Below are positions 18,219-28,262 of a stretch of 28,844 nt of DNA, piece by piece (within the stretch, counting starts at the first letter, position 1; the number at the start of each line of letters is the position of its first letter). Source of the stretch: Gracilaria vermiculophylla (taxonomy: Eukaryota; Rhodophyta; Florideophyceae; Gracilariales; Gracilariaceae); the NCBI GenBank assembly GCA_019155205.2, contig JAHNZQ020003149.1, positions 526,658-555,501 on the forward strand, written 5' to 3'. A program made the position numbers and the translations under genes. Under the pieces are notes generated by a model. That model was not told the DNA's origin. It saw only the letters and a program-made list of their open reading frames with translations, and ran no database searches.

Positions 18219-19739
18219 CTAGTAGTTTATTCTTTGATACAATACGTACTTTTTGGTTTTGAGAGAAACGAGGAAACCGTACCGCTTCCAGTCAACATCC
18301 AGATTCTCGTACTGTGGACAAGTAGAACCCATCAGCAGAAGCATGCCACCGGGTGCAAGCAGCCGATGCAGTTCGAGCGACTTCAATGCTAATATCCAAA
18401 GCGGTTGTGCACTATTTTCGCACAGTAGGTGCACCACATCAAAAGACCGAGGATAAAAGGGACTCGCTTTATCCCAGTCATGAAGGAACCCTACTGATCC
18501 AGATGCTATGCCCTTACGTAGTGCATCTTCACGGTTAGATGTAAAGGTATTTGTGACGCTTCGGGAGTTCAAGATGGTCTCCATTTGCAAGCATTCATTG
18601 CTTGAAAGGCAGTTGACATTAAGGATGCGAAGCGAATTAATTCCGATGCCAGTTGCTGAAGATATTTTGTCAAATGAATCGCGTAGTGTGCTTGAAAACT
18701 CTTCCGCAAAATCGATGGACCACTCGAGATTGGCAACTTCGACAGACTTGTTCTCCGGATTATTCTTTCTGCATACGCGCATAATTTTAGCGTGAAGTTC
18801 ACAATTCCAGGGTTGTTTGTCAAGCGCCTCCTTCCATTGTTCTGGCGGTAACAATGCTTTGTCTTTCAGTGGAGTAAAGGTAAAAATGAAATATCCACCA
18901 GGGACGACAAGTCGGTTGACTTCGTTCAACCATTTGTCATATCCTTGTACATGATGCCAACACCATCTACAGTGAACAACATGAAACGAGCTCGTAGGGA
19001 ATGGTAAGCGTTCTCCAGAGAACGACTGCAGCATCGAATTCAAGCGTCTATCAGCTATAATCGTCCCCAAGCGCAGATAGTCATCCGGCAGTACATAGGA
19101 GAAAACCTTGAAGTCTGAACCAGCAGCAATGCTTTCATCTTCAAAAACTGCAGAAACAGAGGCTATACCTGCACCGGTATCAAGCATAACTTTTGAGGAA
19201 TTAGGACTGCTAAATGTTATAGGTGACAGGTCAATCCATTTCAAAACTTCTCGGACGTAGTCAAAGTTTGTTCCAAAGTTTCGAACAGATGTCCCTCCAT
19301 CAGATCGTATGACAACATTTTCATTTTCGAAGAATGCCCAGTTCTGATGATTCATATGGAGCTCCACCAACTCGCTGTCGTTATTATTTTTGCCAATGTT
19401 GGCACGGGGCGTTTTCCAAAAGCATTCTGGTTTCTTGTACGGTTTGGTGTAGCCCTTTGGCGGAGACACAAAACAAGGAGACTCGAGCTCAAGGCTTTCT
19501 GGGAGATAAAAATCATTTTCGCATATAGGAAACCCTGGCTCATACGACTGCTGAATTGGAAGAGGTTCCTGCGGGTGCGGCTCTGCTGGTTTGAAATCGG
19601 AGTGTTGACGGTGATACTTAGAAGTGCGAGGGGTGGAATGAGGCAAAAACGTCGTGAGATTATTGATCGATAGAAGATAAACGAATATAATGAGAGCCAA
19701 GACGACAAGAGAAACTCTCAGGGAGTTGACAATAGTCAT
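18219..19739 (-). CDS. Golgi-type putative methyltransferase, DUF248/PMT (QUA2-like)
   Basis: A 506-residue intronless protein. It begins with a short N-terminus and one membrane span (about 7-25, VSLVVLALIIFVYLL), then a Pro/Ser-rich stem, as in type II Golgi proteins. The first half resembles the SAM-binding domain of plant putative methyltransferases such as the pectin-related QUA2/TSD2. It has LDTGAG (186-191; usually LDTGCG), LPFP (245-248), VVHCRWCW (254-261) and EVNRLVVPGGYF (272-283; compare EVDRVLRPGGYW). The second half keeps the other family block, HDWDKASPFYPRSFDVVH (420-437; compare HDWCEAFSTYPRTYDL-H), and LHRLLAPGGM (457-466). Known relatives are needed for pectin methylation or wall cohesion in land plants. 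Here the substrate is unknown; a wall polysaccharide is a reasonable guess. The start is the first ATG, which yields the membrane anchor. Confidence 0.85.
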   Translation of the reverse strand: MTIVNSLRVSLVVLALIIFVYLLSINNLTTFLPHSTPRTSKYHRQHSDFKPAEPHPQEPLPIQQSYEPGFPICENDFYLPESLELESPCFVSPPKGYTKPYKKPECFWKTPRANIGKNNNDSELVELHMNHQNWAFFENENVVIRSDGGTSVRNFGTNFDYVREVLKWIDLSPITFSSPNSSKVMLDTGAGIASVSAVFEDESIAAGSDFKVFSYVLPDDYLRLGTIIADRRLNSMLQSFSGERLPFPTSSFHVVHCRWCWHHVQGYDKWLNEVNRLVVPGGYFIFTFTPLKDKALLPPEQWKEALDKQPWNCELHAKIMRVCRKNNPENKSVEVANLEWSIDFAEEFSSTLRDSFDKISSATGIGINSLRILNVNCLSSNECLQMETILNSRSVTNTFTSNREDALRKGIASGSVGFLHDWDKASPFYPRSFDVVHLLCENSAQPLWILALKSLELHRLLAPGGMLLLMGSTCPQYENLDVDWKRYGFLVSLKTKKYVLYQRINY

Positions 19740-20513
19740 GCGTGCAACTTATAGTGTCAAAGAAGTGAAAAATATGTTCTCTCAGAATAACTGTACGGAA
19801 CAGCTGAGGGAAGCGCATCTGAAAAGCTAGTAGACATGACTTATTGCAAGCAAATTAGACGAATAAATCATATCGCCACGTTAGAAGCAATCTAAGGAAG
19901 AACAATTTTGTTCCGGACAATGTTAACATGTTTGGGTTGATGGGTCGGTAACAATTTCATTTGACACAGATTATCGGCCTTGCCTTACACATAATTCTCC
20001 AAGTCGAATACTGCTGCAAATATTTGTCCATTCAGATTGGTCTATAATCCCTTTGCATCCTTCTTCATGCTGTGGGCAAGGGGTTTTGCAACGAATTGTT
20101 TTAAGCTGGTCGACGATGTTTTCAAATTTATCGTTTCACCCTTTGAACTGCAGTGGTTGTTCCACGGCAAGCTAGGCTGCACTCATGCCAGTTTGATTTG
20201 GAGACCGACTTCTGGTTAAAAGCATCACAGTCGGGTCGACAATCCGATTAAAACCAATAAGCTGAATCTCCCTCGTACAACATGCCAGAGCCCGACCTTC
20301 CGTCGTCCGATATGCACTTCCACCTTGGTTGCTTGGCATCAAATACCACACGTGTACAATCACAGCTGATATTGCGGTAAGTCGTGGATGCGCTGTGCAA
20401 TAACTTGAAATTGCCACCATGCCATCATTGAGTTGCACACTTGACATGAAATGCAGACTGTTTCATAAACATACGACATGCTGTGAAATCTCAAAAAACC
20501 TACCAAATGTATC
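19740..20513. other. Intergenic region, no gene seen
   Basis: AT-rich sequence upstream of the methyltransferase gene, probably including its promoter. Short frames at 20037-20219 and 20172-20447 have no motifs. CTATAAG on the minus strand near 19755 is too close to the ATG to be a convincing TATA box. Confidence 0.4.
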
Positions 20514-21710
20514 CTGTACGCCGACAAAAAAAAAGGTTTCAGAAAAAAGTCAAGTCATAAAACTGTTTCAAAACCATATGATCAGCAATAACAAATATTT
20601 ACTGCGCGACGCTCAATAGTTTATTTTGCATCTTTTTTGCTGTATAACGCTAATGCAGCGTTTTGGCATCGAATTGATGTACTTTTCTACATTTAAAACT
20701 GTTAAAGATTTACAGCAATTTTCAATACAGTTTTTGATTTCAAAAACTGTCTGAAATTGCCTTCCATGCGCATAAACCATCCTTGCCGGCAGTGCCCACA
20801 CGTTTTCGATTGGGTTCAAATCTGGTGAGCGCGCCTGCCACTCTGAAACAGATACTTAACACTGCTGTAGCCAGTTTTTAATTAAAGATGAAAAAGGTGT
20901 GCCGGCACACTATCCTGTTCAAAAACGTAAATCTCGTCATGGGAACATAAACCAAAATGTAGCAAAAAATTGTCCAGAACTTCTTGATATTTATCTGCAT
21001 TCATATTTGTTTCAATAAATGCAATTTTCGTGAGATCCTTTCTAAAAATGTCCGCCCAAACCATTACAGAGCTTCCACCAAAATGCCTGGCGTAAAACTC
21101 ATGATTTGTTTTACGAAGATCGTGCCAATAAAATTTGTAGCAATCTGGTCCGTCCAAATTGAACCTTTTTTCATCAATAAAAATAACATTTTCCCATTCA
21201 TTTTTCCCGGAGGCTTTTCCTGCACACCTTTCAATCCTTTTTTATTTGTGATTGTCTTTGAAAAAGAAAACGTTTTTCATTTTTTTATATTTAAATAAAT
21301 TTGTGATGTTCATCTGCGTCCATTTAGTTGATTTTGAAACGTTTAGATTGAGACTTATTACAATTTTTTTGCATAATACTCTTCTTATGCACAGTTCCTT
21401 TTTCGTTTTTCTTTTATCTGCTGGGCAGAGCTTCTTAAAGCGTTCTGGAGATCGTATTAAGCGATAGAGAGTCAAAGTTTAGAGAAAAATAGCTATTAGG
21501 ACCCTAGAACGCTTCAATGTGTTACGTTAGCAATAGCACTGTTAGAATGTTTCTCTGCTTGTACCTTTACGATTTGAATCTGTTCTTGCTTTAAAAGTGG
21601 CGGACCTGGAGCTATGTTTACTAGGAAGAAGGCGGTGTACATATCTTTTTGAAACGATTCCACATAGACTATAAGCAAAATCTTGCCTACACTACAGTTT
21701 TGGCGCACTA
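20514..21710 (-). mobile_element. Tc1/mariner-like transposon B, decayed
   Basis: An element of about 1.2 kb with imperfect terminal inverted repeats. The left end reads CTGTACGCC (20514-20522) and the right end, read inward, TAGTGCGCC (21710-21702). Further in, GTTTCAAAAnnATATG occurs at both sides (about 20564-20579 and, inverted, 21653-21638). The ends differ from those of fragment A, so it is a separate family. Both repeats are eroded and I see no clean TA duplication. The size fits Tc1-like elements. Confidence 0.65.
20613..21620 (-). pseudogene. Tc1-like DDE transposase, full-length but broken
   Basis: About 1 kb, near the usual 340 codons. The N-terminal helix-turn-helix is visible (KQEQIQIVKVQAEKHSNSAI, near 21590-21530). 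The catalytic core shows the first Asp in VIFIDEKRFNLDGPD (about 21160-21190), the second Asp in VFEQDSVPAHLF (about 20885-20920), and the Glu in ARSPDLNPIENVWAL (about 20800-20845). The C-terminus VYAHGRQF and INSMPKRCISVI is typical. Lesions include a frameshift near 21500, an in-frame TAA near 21240, and a frameshift between the second Asp box and the Glu box near 20860-20885. The expected ATG before the helix-turn-helix reads ATA. The triad residues themselves survive. Confidence 0.87.
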
Positions 21711-22357
21711 TTCTGTGGTAATATGTTTTTAAAACGCACTGTACGTCAAACGAAAGCATGTGTTCTTTGATAGTTTTCTTGCAGATCTTCATCATTGTTC
21801 TCACAATATTTTGAATCAAACAAGAGCATTCTCGGGTTGTTATCTGTTCTAATCGGAACCTCGAAGCGGGTCACCTTGGTTCCAGTGAGACTGTAGTGCA
21901 ATGCCTGGTGACGGGAAAACACTACGAAGACGTTTCGGATCTTCCTCTCACGAGATGACCCAGCGAAAGAGCTCTTCCAGGAGATGATACGACGTGCCGG
22001 GTGTAAAACCGGGATCACCCTTTCGCGACTTGCGCAGGAAGGTGGAGCTAGAGACCGGAGTGCCCGCAGGAGCGGTGAGTATGGTATCTCCAAGAAGGAG
22101 AGTGAGTCCCACTTGTGGCGGGCGCGACCCAATGTCAGCACTGCTGCGGATAGCGGGAAACCTATCCAAAAGAAAAGGGGAAAAGGAAAAGGAGCAAGGA
22201 GTGAAGTGAGTCGCAAGAGCCACTCGGGAATGGACGGCACTGCCGAGAGGAATATCCCTATACAGGGCGAACGCTACAATAGAGGTAATAAGTATCCCAG
22301 TATTGGGTTCTTTTATATGTGCAGGGTGGATGAGCCGTTCTTGGGCTTCGCGCTATT
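21711..22357. other. Unassigned repeat-like stretch left of E2
   Basis: Between transposon B and the E2 LTR. About 50 bp (21893-21946) resemble 8951-9003 beside E1. A purine-rich run (AAAAGAAAAGGGGAAAAGG and continuing) lies around 22165-22200. Minus-strand open frames (21746-22240) have no recognised motif. A TATAAAA-like site on the minus strand occurs near 22317-22310. It is probably an old repeat interrupted by the E2 insertion. Confidence 0.35.
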
Positions 22358-22910
22358 TGTGGTACTGTCAGCTCTCCTCTCAAGGTAGTAAAGCACATCG
22401 TCCGTTAGGAGTTTTTGTTGACTCCAAAGATGCGTGTTCCTAAAGGTGGTCTCTGGTATCCGCTGTCGCGACCCGGGAGAATTCTTAAAGGGGATCGGCA
22501 AACACCAAGCGGAGGGGGAGGTTCACTGGGCGGACAATGCTCCTATAGGGTGTGCTATGATGCGACCTGGGGATCAGCGGCTTAGAAACCTGAGTTTATC
22601 GACAAGAGGCCCCAACCGGAAAAGTAGATGAAGACTCAAGGGTGCTTGGCTTTACTTCCCCAGAGGTGGAGCTCAACCGGCAGATTAAGTATCAAGCCGG
22701 GAGCCCGCCTCGGCAGGTCTTGCTACTGTACTAATTAACTGCATAAAGTAACTAAAGTAAATAATAATTCTACAGTTTCTCAAGGGTACTGTAGCGCACG
22801 CGGGCGGGGTTCTGCACCACGTGGCCCAGCTAATAAAATACGAGCCCTTCTTTGGAATATTATACCATACGTCCAAACCACCCTATTTCCTTAGGAGCCA
22901 CTGTACTACA
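22358..22910 (-). repeat. 3' LTR of E2
   Basis: 553-bp copy with TG...CA ends, closely similar to 3-555. The adjoining polypurine tract at 22911 shows that on the minus strand this is the 3' LTR. Confidence 0.92.
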
Positions 22911-22924
22911 TACCCCTTTTCCTA
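22911..22924 (-). other. Polypurine tract of E2
   Basis: On the minus strand TAGGAAAAGGGGTA directly precedes the LTR start TGTAGTACAG. This is the standard position of the plus-strand primer tract and fixes the LTR orientation for the whole family. Confidence 0.75.
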
Positions 22925-23358
22925 AATTGCACCACGTCCTCGAGGTGCATCTTCCGATTTCTTGATCCCCGGGTAGCTCCTATCGGCGTTGAGGCAAGTG
23001 CGGCCTCCGGCGGTTTGCACGTTCTCTCCTTCAGGCTTTCCTCCCTTTTTCCATACTCTTGCGCAGCGTATCGCCACGGGCTTGAGTTCCATCCCGTGCG
23101 GCGTTCGTGGGCCTTGGTCCTCCTTAACCCGTCTGCGTCTGCTCTTTCTTGGTGTCACCTTTCGGTGCTGCCACGCTAGTCGGTAACGCGAGTGTCCACG
23201 TCTTCCGGCGTACCGTGCGCGGTGCACGCGCGTAACTTCCGTGGACGGAGCGTGGGTCAGTCTCAAGGGGATACCGACCCCCTAGGGGCACTTGCCACCC
23301 CGATTCCTTCGAGGCTTCTTATTTTGGAGACACCCGCTTCCTCGCGTCCGCTCATCCA

Positions 23359-25525
23359 ATGTCCGTGACTGTGCAAGACTCACAATACTCTCGTCCGCAT
23401 CCCCGTCATTCTCCGTTAGATATGAACGCGGAGCTCGCGATGGTGCTCCATAACTCGCCTGATTCGGGTCGCCCGGCTTCTTCTCGAGTTCCACGATGGC
23501 GGCTTGACGCGGCTCCATCCTCGGTTGTGCATATAACTACGAATCGTTCCCCAAGTGGTGTCAAATCTCTCTGCTCAGGTGCTACCACGCGTTCGGTCGC
23601 CATCCACCCTACTTTGTACACCTTCGGCATGTCTTCTCCGACTCCGGCGTCTAAATCTCGTTCAAATCCTGAGGTGTATCACACCTCGACCGGTGCACCG
23701 TTCCGTCCAGGAGAGCATTTCGATCATCGCATCACGCGGGTATTTATTCCGTTTCACGATAGGCGCGTGAGTCTCCCGTGTCCCGTAGAGGATTACATTC
23801 ACCACTTCGGCCCATACCTTCAGGCGATGCGATTTCGCGCCGTACCGGAAGTTGCGTGGAACGACCAAAAGCGGAACCGCGTGGATGCATATCGCGCTCA
23901 CTTGCTTCATACTCCGGTACATGGTGGCAATGCTCCAACCACGGTGAGACACTGCGATACTCCATACCTGAGGTGCGCTAAGGAACGAGAGGTCCAGGCG
24001 CGACTCCGGGTACTGCTCCACAATGAGAGCTCGCACCAGAGAGCGGGGCGAACCGGAAGCATTGCCAATGGGCGCTCTGCCCTCGCGGTGTTGCCCTTCG
24101 AACCCCTATACGATCGCCTCTACTGACTCAACCGGAATCGATGGGGGACGCACCTTGCGGACGAAACTCGAGTACGCACCGCTTTCGGGTACTTTTATAT
24201 GTGGCATACCACAGAATTCCATGATATGCCTTCCGGGCAACGTCAGAAGTACTACCTCAAGGTGAATGACTCCTCGAGGGACCAGTGGGTATCCCCGCAC
24301 CTCTGCGTGGCGACGCCCATGACCTTCGCGTATCATACCTCCGAGGTCCTGAATCCCCATGACTCCGTAGCGCGGTTTGTCATGTTGGTCGCCTCGACGG
24401 AGTTCGCGGTCAGCACCTTGATAGCGTATCTCCAAGCAGCGGACGAACGCGTAACCTCCTATCCCCGATGCCGCGACGGCCGCCTCCACTGGGACTCGTC
24501 ATATCAGCCGACCGCCGGGCGTTTGCTCTCCTTGTCGGCGTCCATCATACGGTTCTTGCGCTCCTATGGGATCCAAAACCTGGTTAAGGTCACCGCATGG
24601 AGTGAGTCCGAGGCGGAGACGCTGTTAGATTACAACCTCCAGGTGGCGTGGAATGACACGCCAGGTTTCCTCTGGTACGACTACGGCAAAAACAAGTTCC
24701 ATCCCATTGTAAGGAGTCCAAATGGAGACGGTGACGGGCGGGCATACCCTGCCTTTCCCCGTCTGGCATCTTCCCGGGTTCCTCAGGTGCCACGGCTCCG
24801 AGTGCCCGACTACGACCCCTTGATGGAAAGCCTGGCGCATGATATGCCCGTCGGTTAGCGGCTCCGTCCCAGGATATGGGCGCACCTTCTGTGGTGATAA
24901 CTCCGCAGCCCGCCGCAGTGCCGAGTGCTCCAGCAGTGGTGGCCGCCGTGTCTCTTATGTAAGAGGACGAGATTTCTCCCTTCCCGGCACTTTCGGCCCC
25001 AGTGGTGCAACCCCGACTGCGGAGCGTCCCTGCGCGTATTCCTCAGCCTCGCCTGCGGAGCATTCCAGTCCCCGCACCGCCGTCTCCTCCGGTTTCACCG
25101 AGTGCGTCCTTGGCAATGCCGACCTCCTCTGCGGAGCCCGCGAAATCTGTCGGGGAGCCCCTGTCGTAGCTGATCCGCCGTCCGCGGCTCCTTCGGTGGC
25201 GGTTGGTGCGCCGTCAACGGAGGTACCCGCATCGGGCGCACCGTCGATAGGAGTCTCCTCAGTGGCTCTGGAGGTTGCCTTTCAGAAATTGGTGCAGACG
25301 TGCCTGGTGAAAGGCCATCCTGCTCCGGCGCCTCTTGTAGAGGCTCTGCGCGAGGCGCGTGCTTGGGACTTAGAGCTCCACAAGGCCCGGACCGACCGAG
25401 CCTCGATGGCGGCCCTCAATAAAAGCCTGTCGGAGTCTTACGATAGCCAAGCGCTCATGGCAAAAGCGCGCCTCGAAGCGGAGTATGCAACACGCTCCGG
25501 TGACTTGTGGGTGATAGGATCCTGA
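23359..25525 (+). pseudogene. Antisense ORF of E2, unknown protein, lightly broken
   Basis: Lies opposite to pol, between pol and the 3' LTR. The frame starts at ATG 23359 (255 codons), meets one TGA at 24124-24126 and continues in the same frame to 24858, giving nearly 500 codons with a single stop. Another ATG at 23629 is a possible start. The protein has a Ser/Arg/Pro-rich N-terminus, then a folded-looking domain rich in aromatic and charged residues (such as RVFIPFHDRRVSLPCPVEDY, GYFYMWHTTEFHDM, WYDYGKNKFHPI). A Pro/Ala/Ser-rich linker read in shifting frames (about 24860-25260) follows, then a helical charged tail (LVEALREARAWDLELHKART, KARLEAEYATRSGDL). The tail is matched in E1. I recognise no family. 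It has its own AATAAA right after the stop. It could be an accessory regulator or a captured gene. Confidence 0.6.
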
Positions 25526-25527
25526 TA

Positions 25528-25560
25528 AATAAAAGATCCTTTGGGTGGAGCAGAAGCTCC
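25528..25560 (+). terminator. Poly(A) signal and palindrome after the E2 antisense ORF
   Basis: AATAAA (25528-25533) begins two bases after the TGA at 25523-25525. It is followed by GGAGC-AGAA-GCTCC (25547-25560). The same order occurs in E1 on its minus strand (8228-8196). Confidence 0.55.
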
Positions 25561-25745
25561 ATGGCGGTAGTTCCAATATGACTTTGGCCGTGCCCGCGTG
25601 CTTAACGACACGAAGTGCCGCCGTGAGAGCATGCGAAAAGCGAGCAACAGCATCCTGGAGGCGAATAAGATAACTCCAGGGAGGGAATAGACGGCGGAGA
25701 CGAAAAAATCTCCGGTCGGGGGCCCCCTTTCCTATACGGAAGCGC
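25561..25745. other. Spacer between the convergent antisense ORF and pol
   Basis: This short segment is the shared 3' flank of the two convergent genes and is also conserved in E1 (about 8005-8195). No gene seen. Confidence 0.4.
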
Positions 25746-27383
25746 CTATGTGAAGAGGCGTTTCCGCACCAGATTGGCGTGGTATCGCCTAAGGAAGTTC
25801 TCCGGGATATGTTCCGGAGGTTCTTCCGTGTCGTCCTTCGAGGTGTACCCATACCAGCGGACGCGGTGCAGTATTCCTGCAGGGTTTTGTCGATGGGACA
25901 CGATATGGTCCACCGCCTAGAGGATGTCACCTTCAGGGGTCAGGATGGCATCGGGAGCTTCCGGTAATGGTTCACCCAAAGTGGTGATGCGGTTCCCGGT
26001 ATCCCGTGGAGTCGTCGCGCGTGAAGTGGTTTGATGAGGAAGTTCCGCGCGTCGTCCCTGAGGTGAGTTGGGGGCGTTCCTGAGAGGCTGGGCATTGGGA
26101 CTTTCGTTACCCTATCACGGGAGACGACGTCTCTGAGCCCGTTTACCTCAATGGCGATAGTATCTCTAAAGGTGGCCAGGACTTTGTAGGGCTCTGAGGT
26201 GGTCGGCGCTAACTTGCGCGTGACGTCCGGTGGTTCGTCGGATGTTTCACCGGGTTTGTCTAAGAAGACCCCGTCGCCTTCCTTCAGGTGAGGGCCTTTC
26301 ATCTTCTTTCGGGCAAAGTCCTGTTCGTATCTCCTCTGAGAGGCGTTGAGTCTTTCCTTTGCGAGGGAGAGTGCATTCTCATACCCCCTCAGGATGGAGT
26401 ATTTGGCTTGCGCCGCTGTTGGCACCTGTGGCCCATTCGCGGGGTGCGCCGTGGCGCGTGCCGTAATGACGGCACTTGGCGGGATGCGCGAGAGAATCAG
26501 ATTGAAAGGAACGGTCCCCGTGAAGCGATGCACCTGCTGATTGTATGCATACCTGAAGGGGCCCACATATGCGTTCCAATCCTTCTGGTGATCCGCAATG
26601 TAGTGCTTCAGCCTCGAGGGGATGGTCTTGTTGAAACTTTCCGCCTGTCCGTTTGTCTGGGGGTGATAAGCAGTTGTAAACAACTGTTTCATCCCCAGCA
26701 TTCCGGAAACGGCACTGAAGAGCTTCGCCACGAACTGGGGGCCATTTTCCGTAAGGAGGTACAACGGTATCCCGTAGGGATAAACCCGATGTTCCAGAAA
26801 GGAGTTGGCAATCACGGCTTCAGTAGTGCTCCGGAGGTGGATGGCACGCGTAATCTTAAAAAAAGCGGTCCGTGATCACGAGGATAAATCGGTGCCCTCG
26901 CTCCGTCTTGGGGAGAGGACCCAAGATGTCCATGGCCGCAAACTCCAACGGTCCTGAACGTGAAAAGAGCGTGAGCGGCGTCCGGTGTTTCCGTATCCTC
27001 CTCCTAGCGGCAGCGCAGAAATAGCAATCCGCTACGGTTTGGAAGGCGTCATTAGCCATTTTCGGCCAGTAAAACTCCCTTCGCATGGCGAAATACATCC
27101 GTGATCCATCGGGGAGCCCGGCGAGGCGAGGATAGTGCGAGAGGTACAACACTCTCGCCCGTAGCTTCGTCGGCACCACCTTTTGGAGAGCCTCATCCAG
27201 GGGAGCGCGGCGTACATGCACTCCGTCTCGGTCGACGTCCAATGACGATGTCAAACTCTCCACAATGGCGAGGCTTTCCTTGCAGTATGCATCCGTACTC
27301 TGTTTTTTCAGGAACTCCGCTATGGTAATGGGGAGAACTTCTTTCTCCTCCTCAACAAGAGCCATCACCTCGGGGAGTCCACT
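25746..27383 (-). pseudogene. pol: Integrase and chromodomain of E2, nearly intact
   Basis: Follows the RNase H part in the same frame after a single TAA (27384-27386). The N-terminal segment EEEKEVLPITIAEFLKKQS leads to a zinc-binding-like CYFCAAARR. The core keeps the first Asp (AMDILGPLPK) and the Glu (GQAESFNKT), but the second Asp is Glu (LTENGPQFVAKLF). A seven-T run (about 26856-26862) adds a base and ends the frame after ITDRFF; coding resumes at once in the next frame (to 25940). Another frameshift near 25965 precedes the chromodomain. That has a TAG in place of its first Tyr, then AVDHIVSHRQ, VRWYGYTSKDDTEEPP and the end RKRLFT-stop at 25746. Confidence 0.9.
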
Positions 27384-28262
27384 TTACGTTTTTCCAGGTT
27401 CACCGCATTCCAAACATTCTACATCAGATCCTTCTTTCCCGTTGGCATCTTGGATGACCAGACACCGGATGGTGTCCACGAAAGGTCTTTTGTCTTCCCC
27501 CTCGGTGGATATTCGCGAGACCGCGTCCGCGGCCTGGTGTTTTATGCCAGGACGATAGAGGATGTCAAACTCGAACTCTAGAAGGCGTAACTTCCACCTT
27601 TCCAGGCGACCGGAAGCATCCGTCAAGGACAGTATCCACTTCAGTGGTGCGTGGTCCGTCCTCAAGGTGAAGCGCGCGCCTTCCAGGTATGGGCGTAAAA
27701 ACAAAACAGCCCATACGATGGCGAGACATTCGCGCTCCGAGGTGGAATGTTTCCGTTCCGTAGGGGTGAGACTGCGCCTCCAATATGCGATGGGTTGAAG
27801 TCCACCTTCCGGTTGCTCCTGTAGAAGGGTACATCCGACTTGATATTTACAGGCGTCAGTGTCCAGCACCATTCGGCCGTGGCGCTTCGGAAGTACCACG
27901 ATTGGTGGTTCTATTAGTATCCTCTTCACGGTGTCGAAGGCTTCAAACTCCTCGTCCGTCAAGATAACCAATTGCGTCGGCTTGTTCTTCTCCAAGAGGC
28001 GACTTAACCGCGCCACTATGCGGAAGAAAATCAGTACAAACCCCCGGAAGACATTACACAACCCAAGGAAGGAGTGGAGCTCCGTCTAGTTTGTTGTAGG
28101 GCGAGCTTCCATGATGGCGTCCTGAGTTTTCCTGTAAACCTGTAGGCGGCCCGGGAGCACAACGTGCCCACAGTAGTTCACTGACAACTTGAAAAGGAAA
28201 CATTTCTCCAGCTTCAAGGTTAGTTCCGCATCCTTTAGGAGTCGGAGCACGTGCTTCATATT
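27384..28262 (-). pseudogene. pol: End of reverse transcriptase and RNase H of E2
   Basis: Begins in the RT thumb/connection part (VLRLL, then LEKCFLFKLSVNYCGHVVLP), corresponding to E1 4950-5050. There the E1 seven-T insertion is absent. RNase H is well kept: DTDACKYQVGCTLLQEQPEG, ERECLAIVWAVLFLRPYLEG, RTDHAPLKWILSL with its Trp present, and RPGIKHQAADAVSR. The frame is open from 28061 to the TAA at 27384-27386; upstream a TAG sits in the YNKLDGAPL/TN-TELHSFLG region near 28087. The catalytic acidic residues of RNase H (Asp, Glu, Asp) are visible. The polymerase palm is absent because the element is truncated. Confidence 0.9.

Larger units (their letters stand above)
22358..28262 (-). mobile_element. 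Element E2: 5'-truncated Ty3/gypsy chromovirus
   Basis: On the minus strand it runs from the end of RT through RNase H, integrase, chromodomain, the antisense ORF and a polypurine tract to a complete 3' LTR. Similarity to E1 stops inside RT near 28260, just upstream in the coding sense of MKHVLRLL. Gag, protease, the YIDD box, primer-binding site and 5' LTR are therefore absent. Lesions are few compared with E1, so it is probably younger. The bases outside the LTR (CTATT, 22353-22357) cannot be checked for a duplication because the other end is lost. Confidence 0.88.

Noticed and set aside
22358..25525. A separate plus-strand retroelement with a 5' LTR at 22358 and gag at 23359
   Set aside because: No primer-binding site follows 22910. 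Instead there is a polypurine tract for the minus strand, and the same antisense arrangement occurs after pol in E1.
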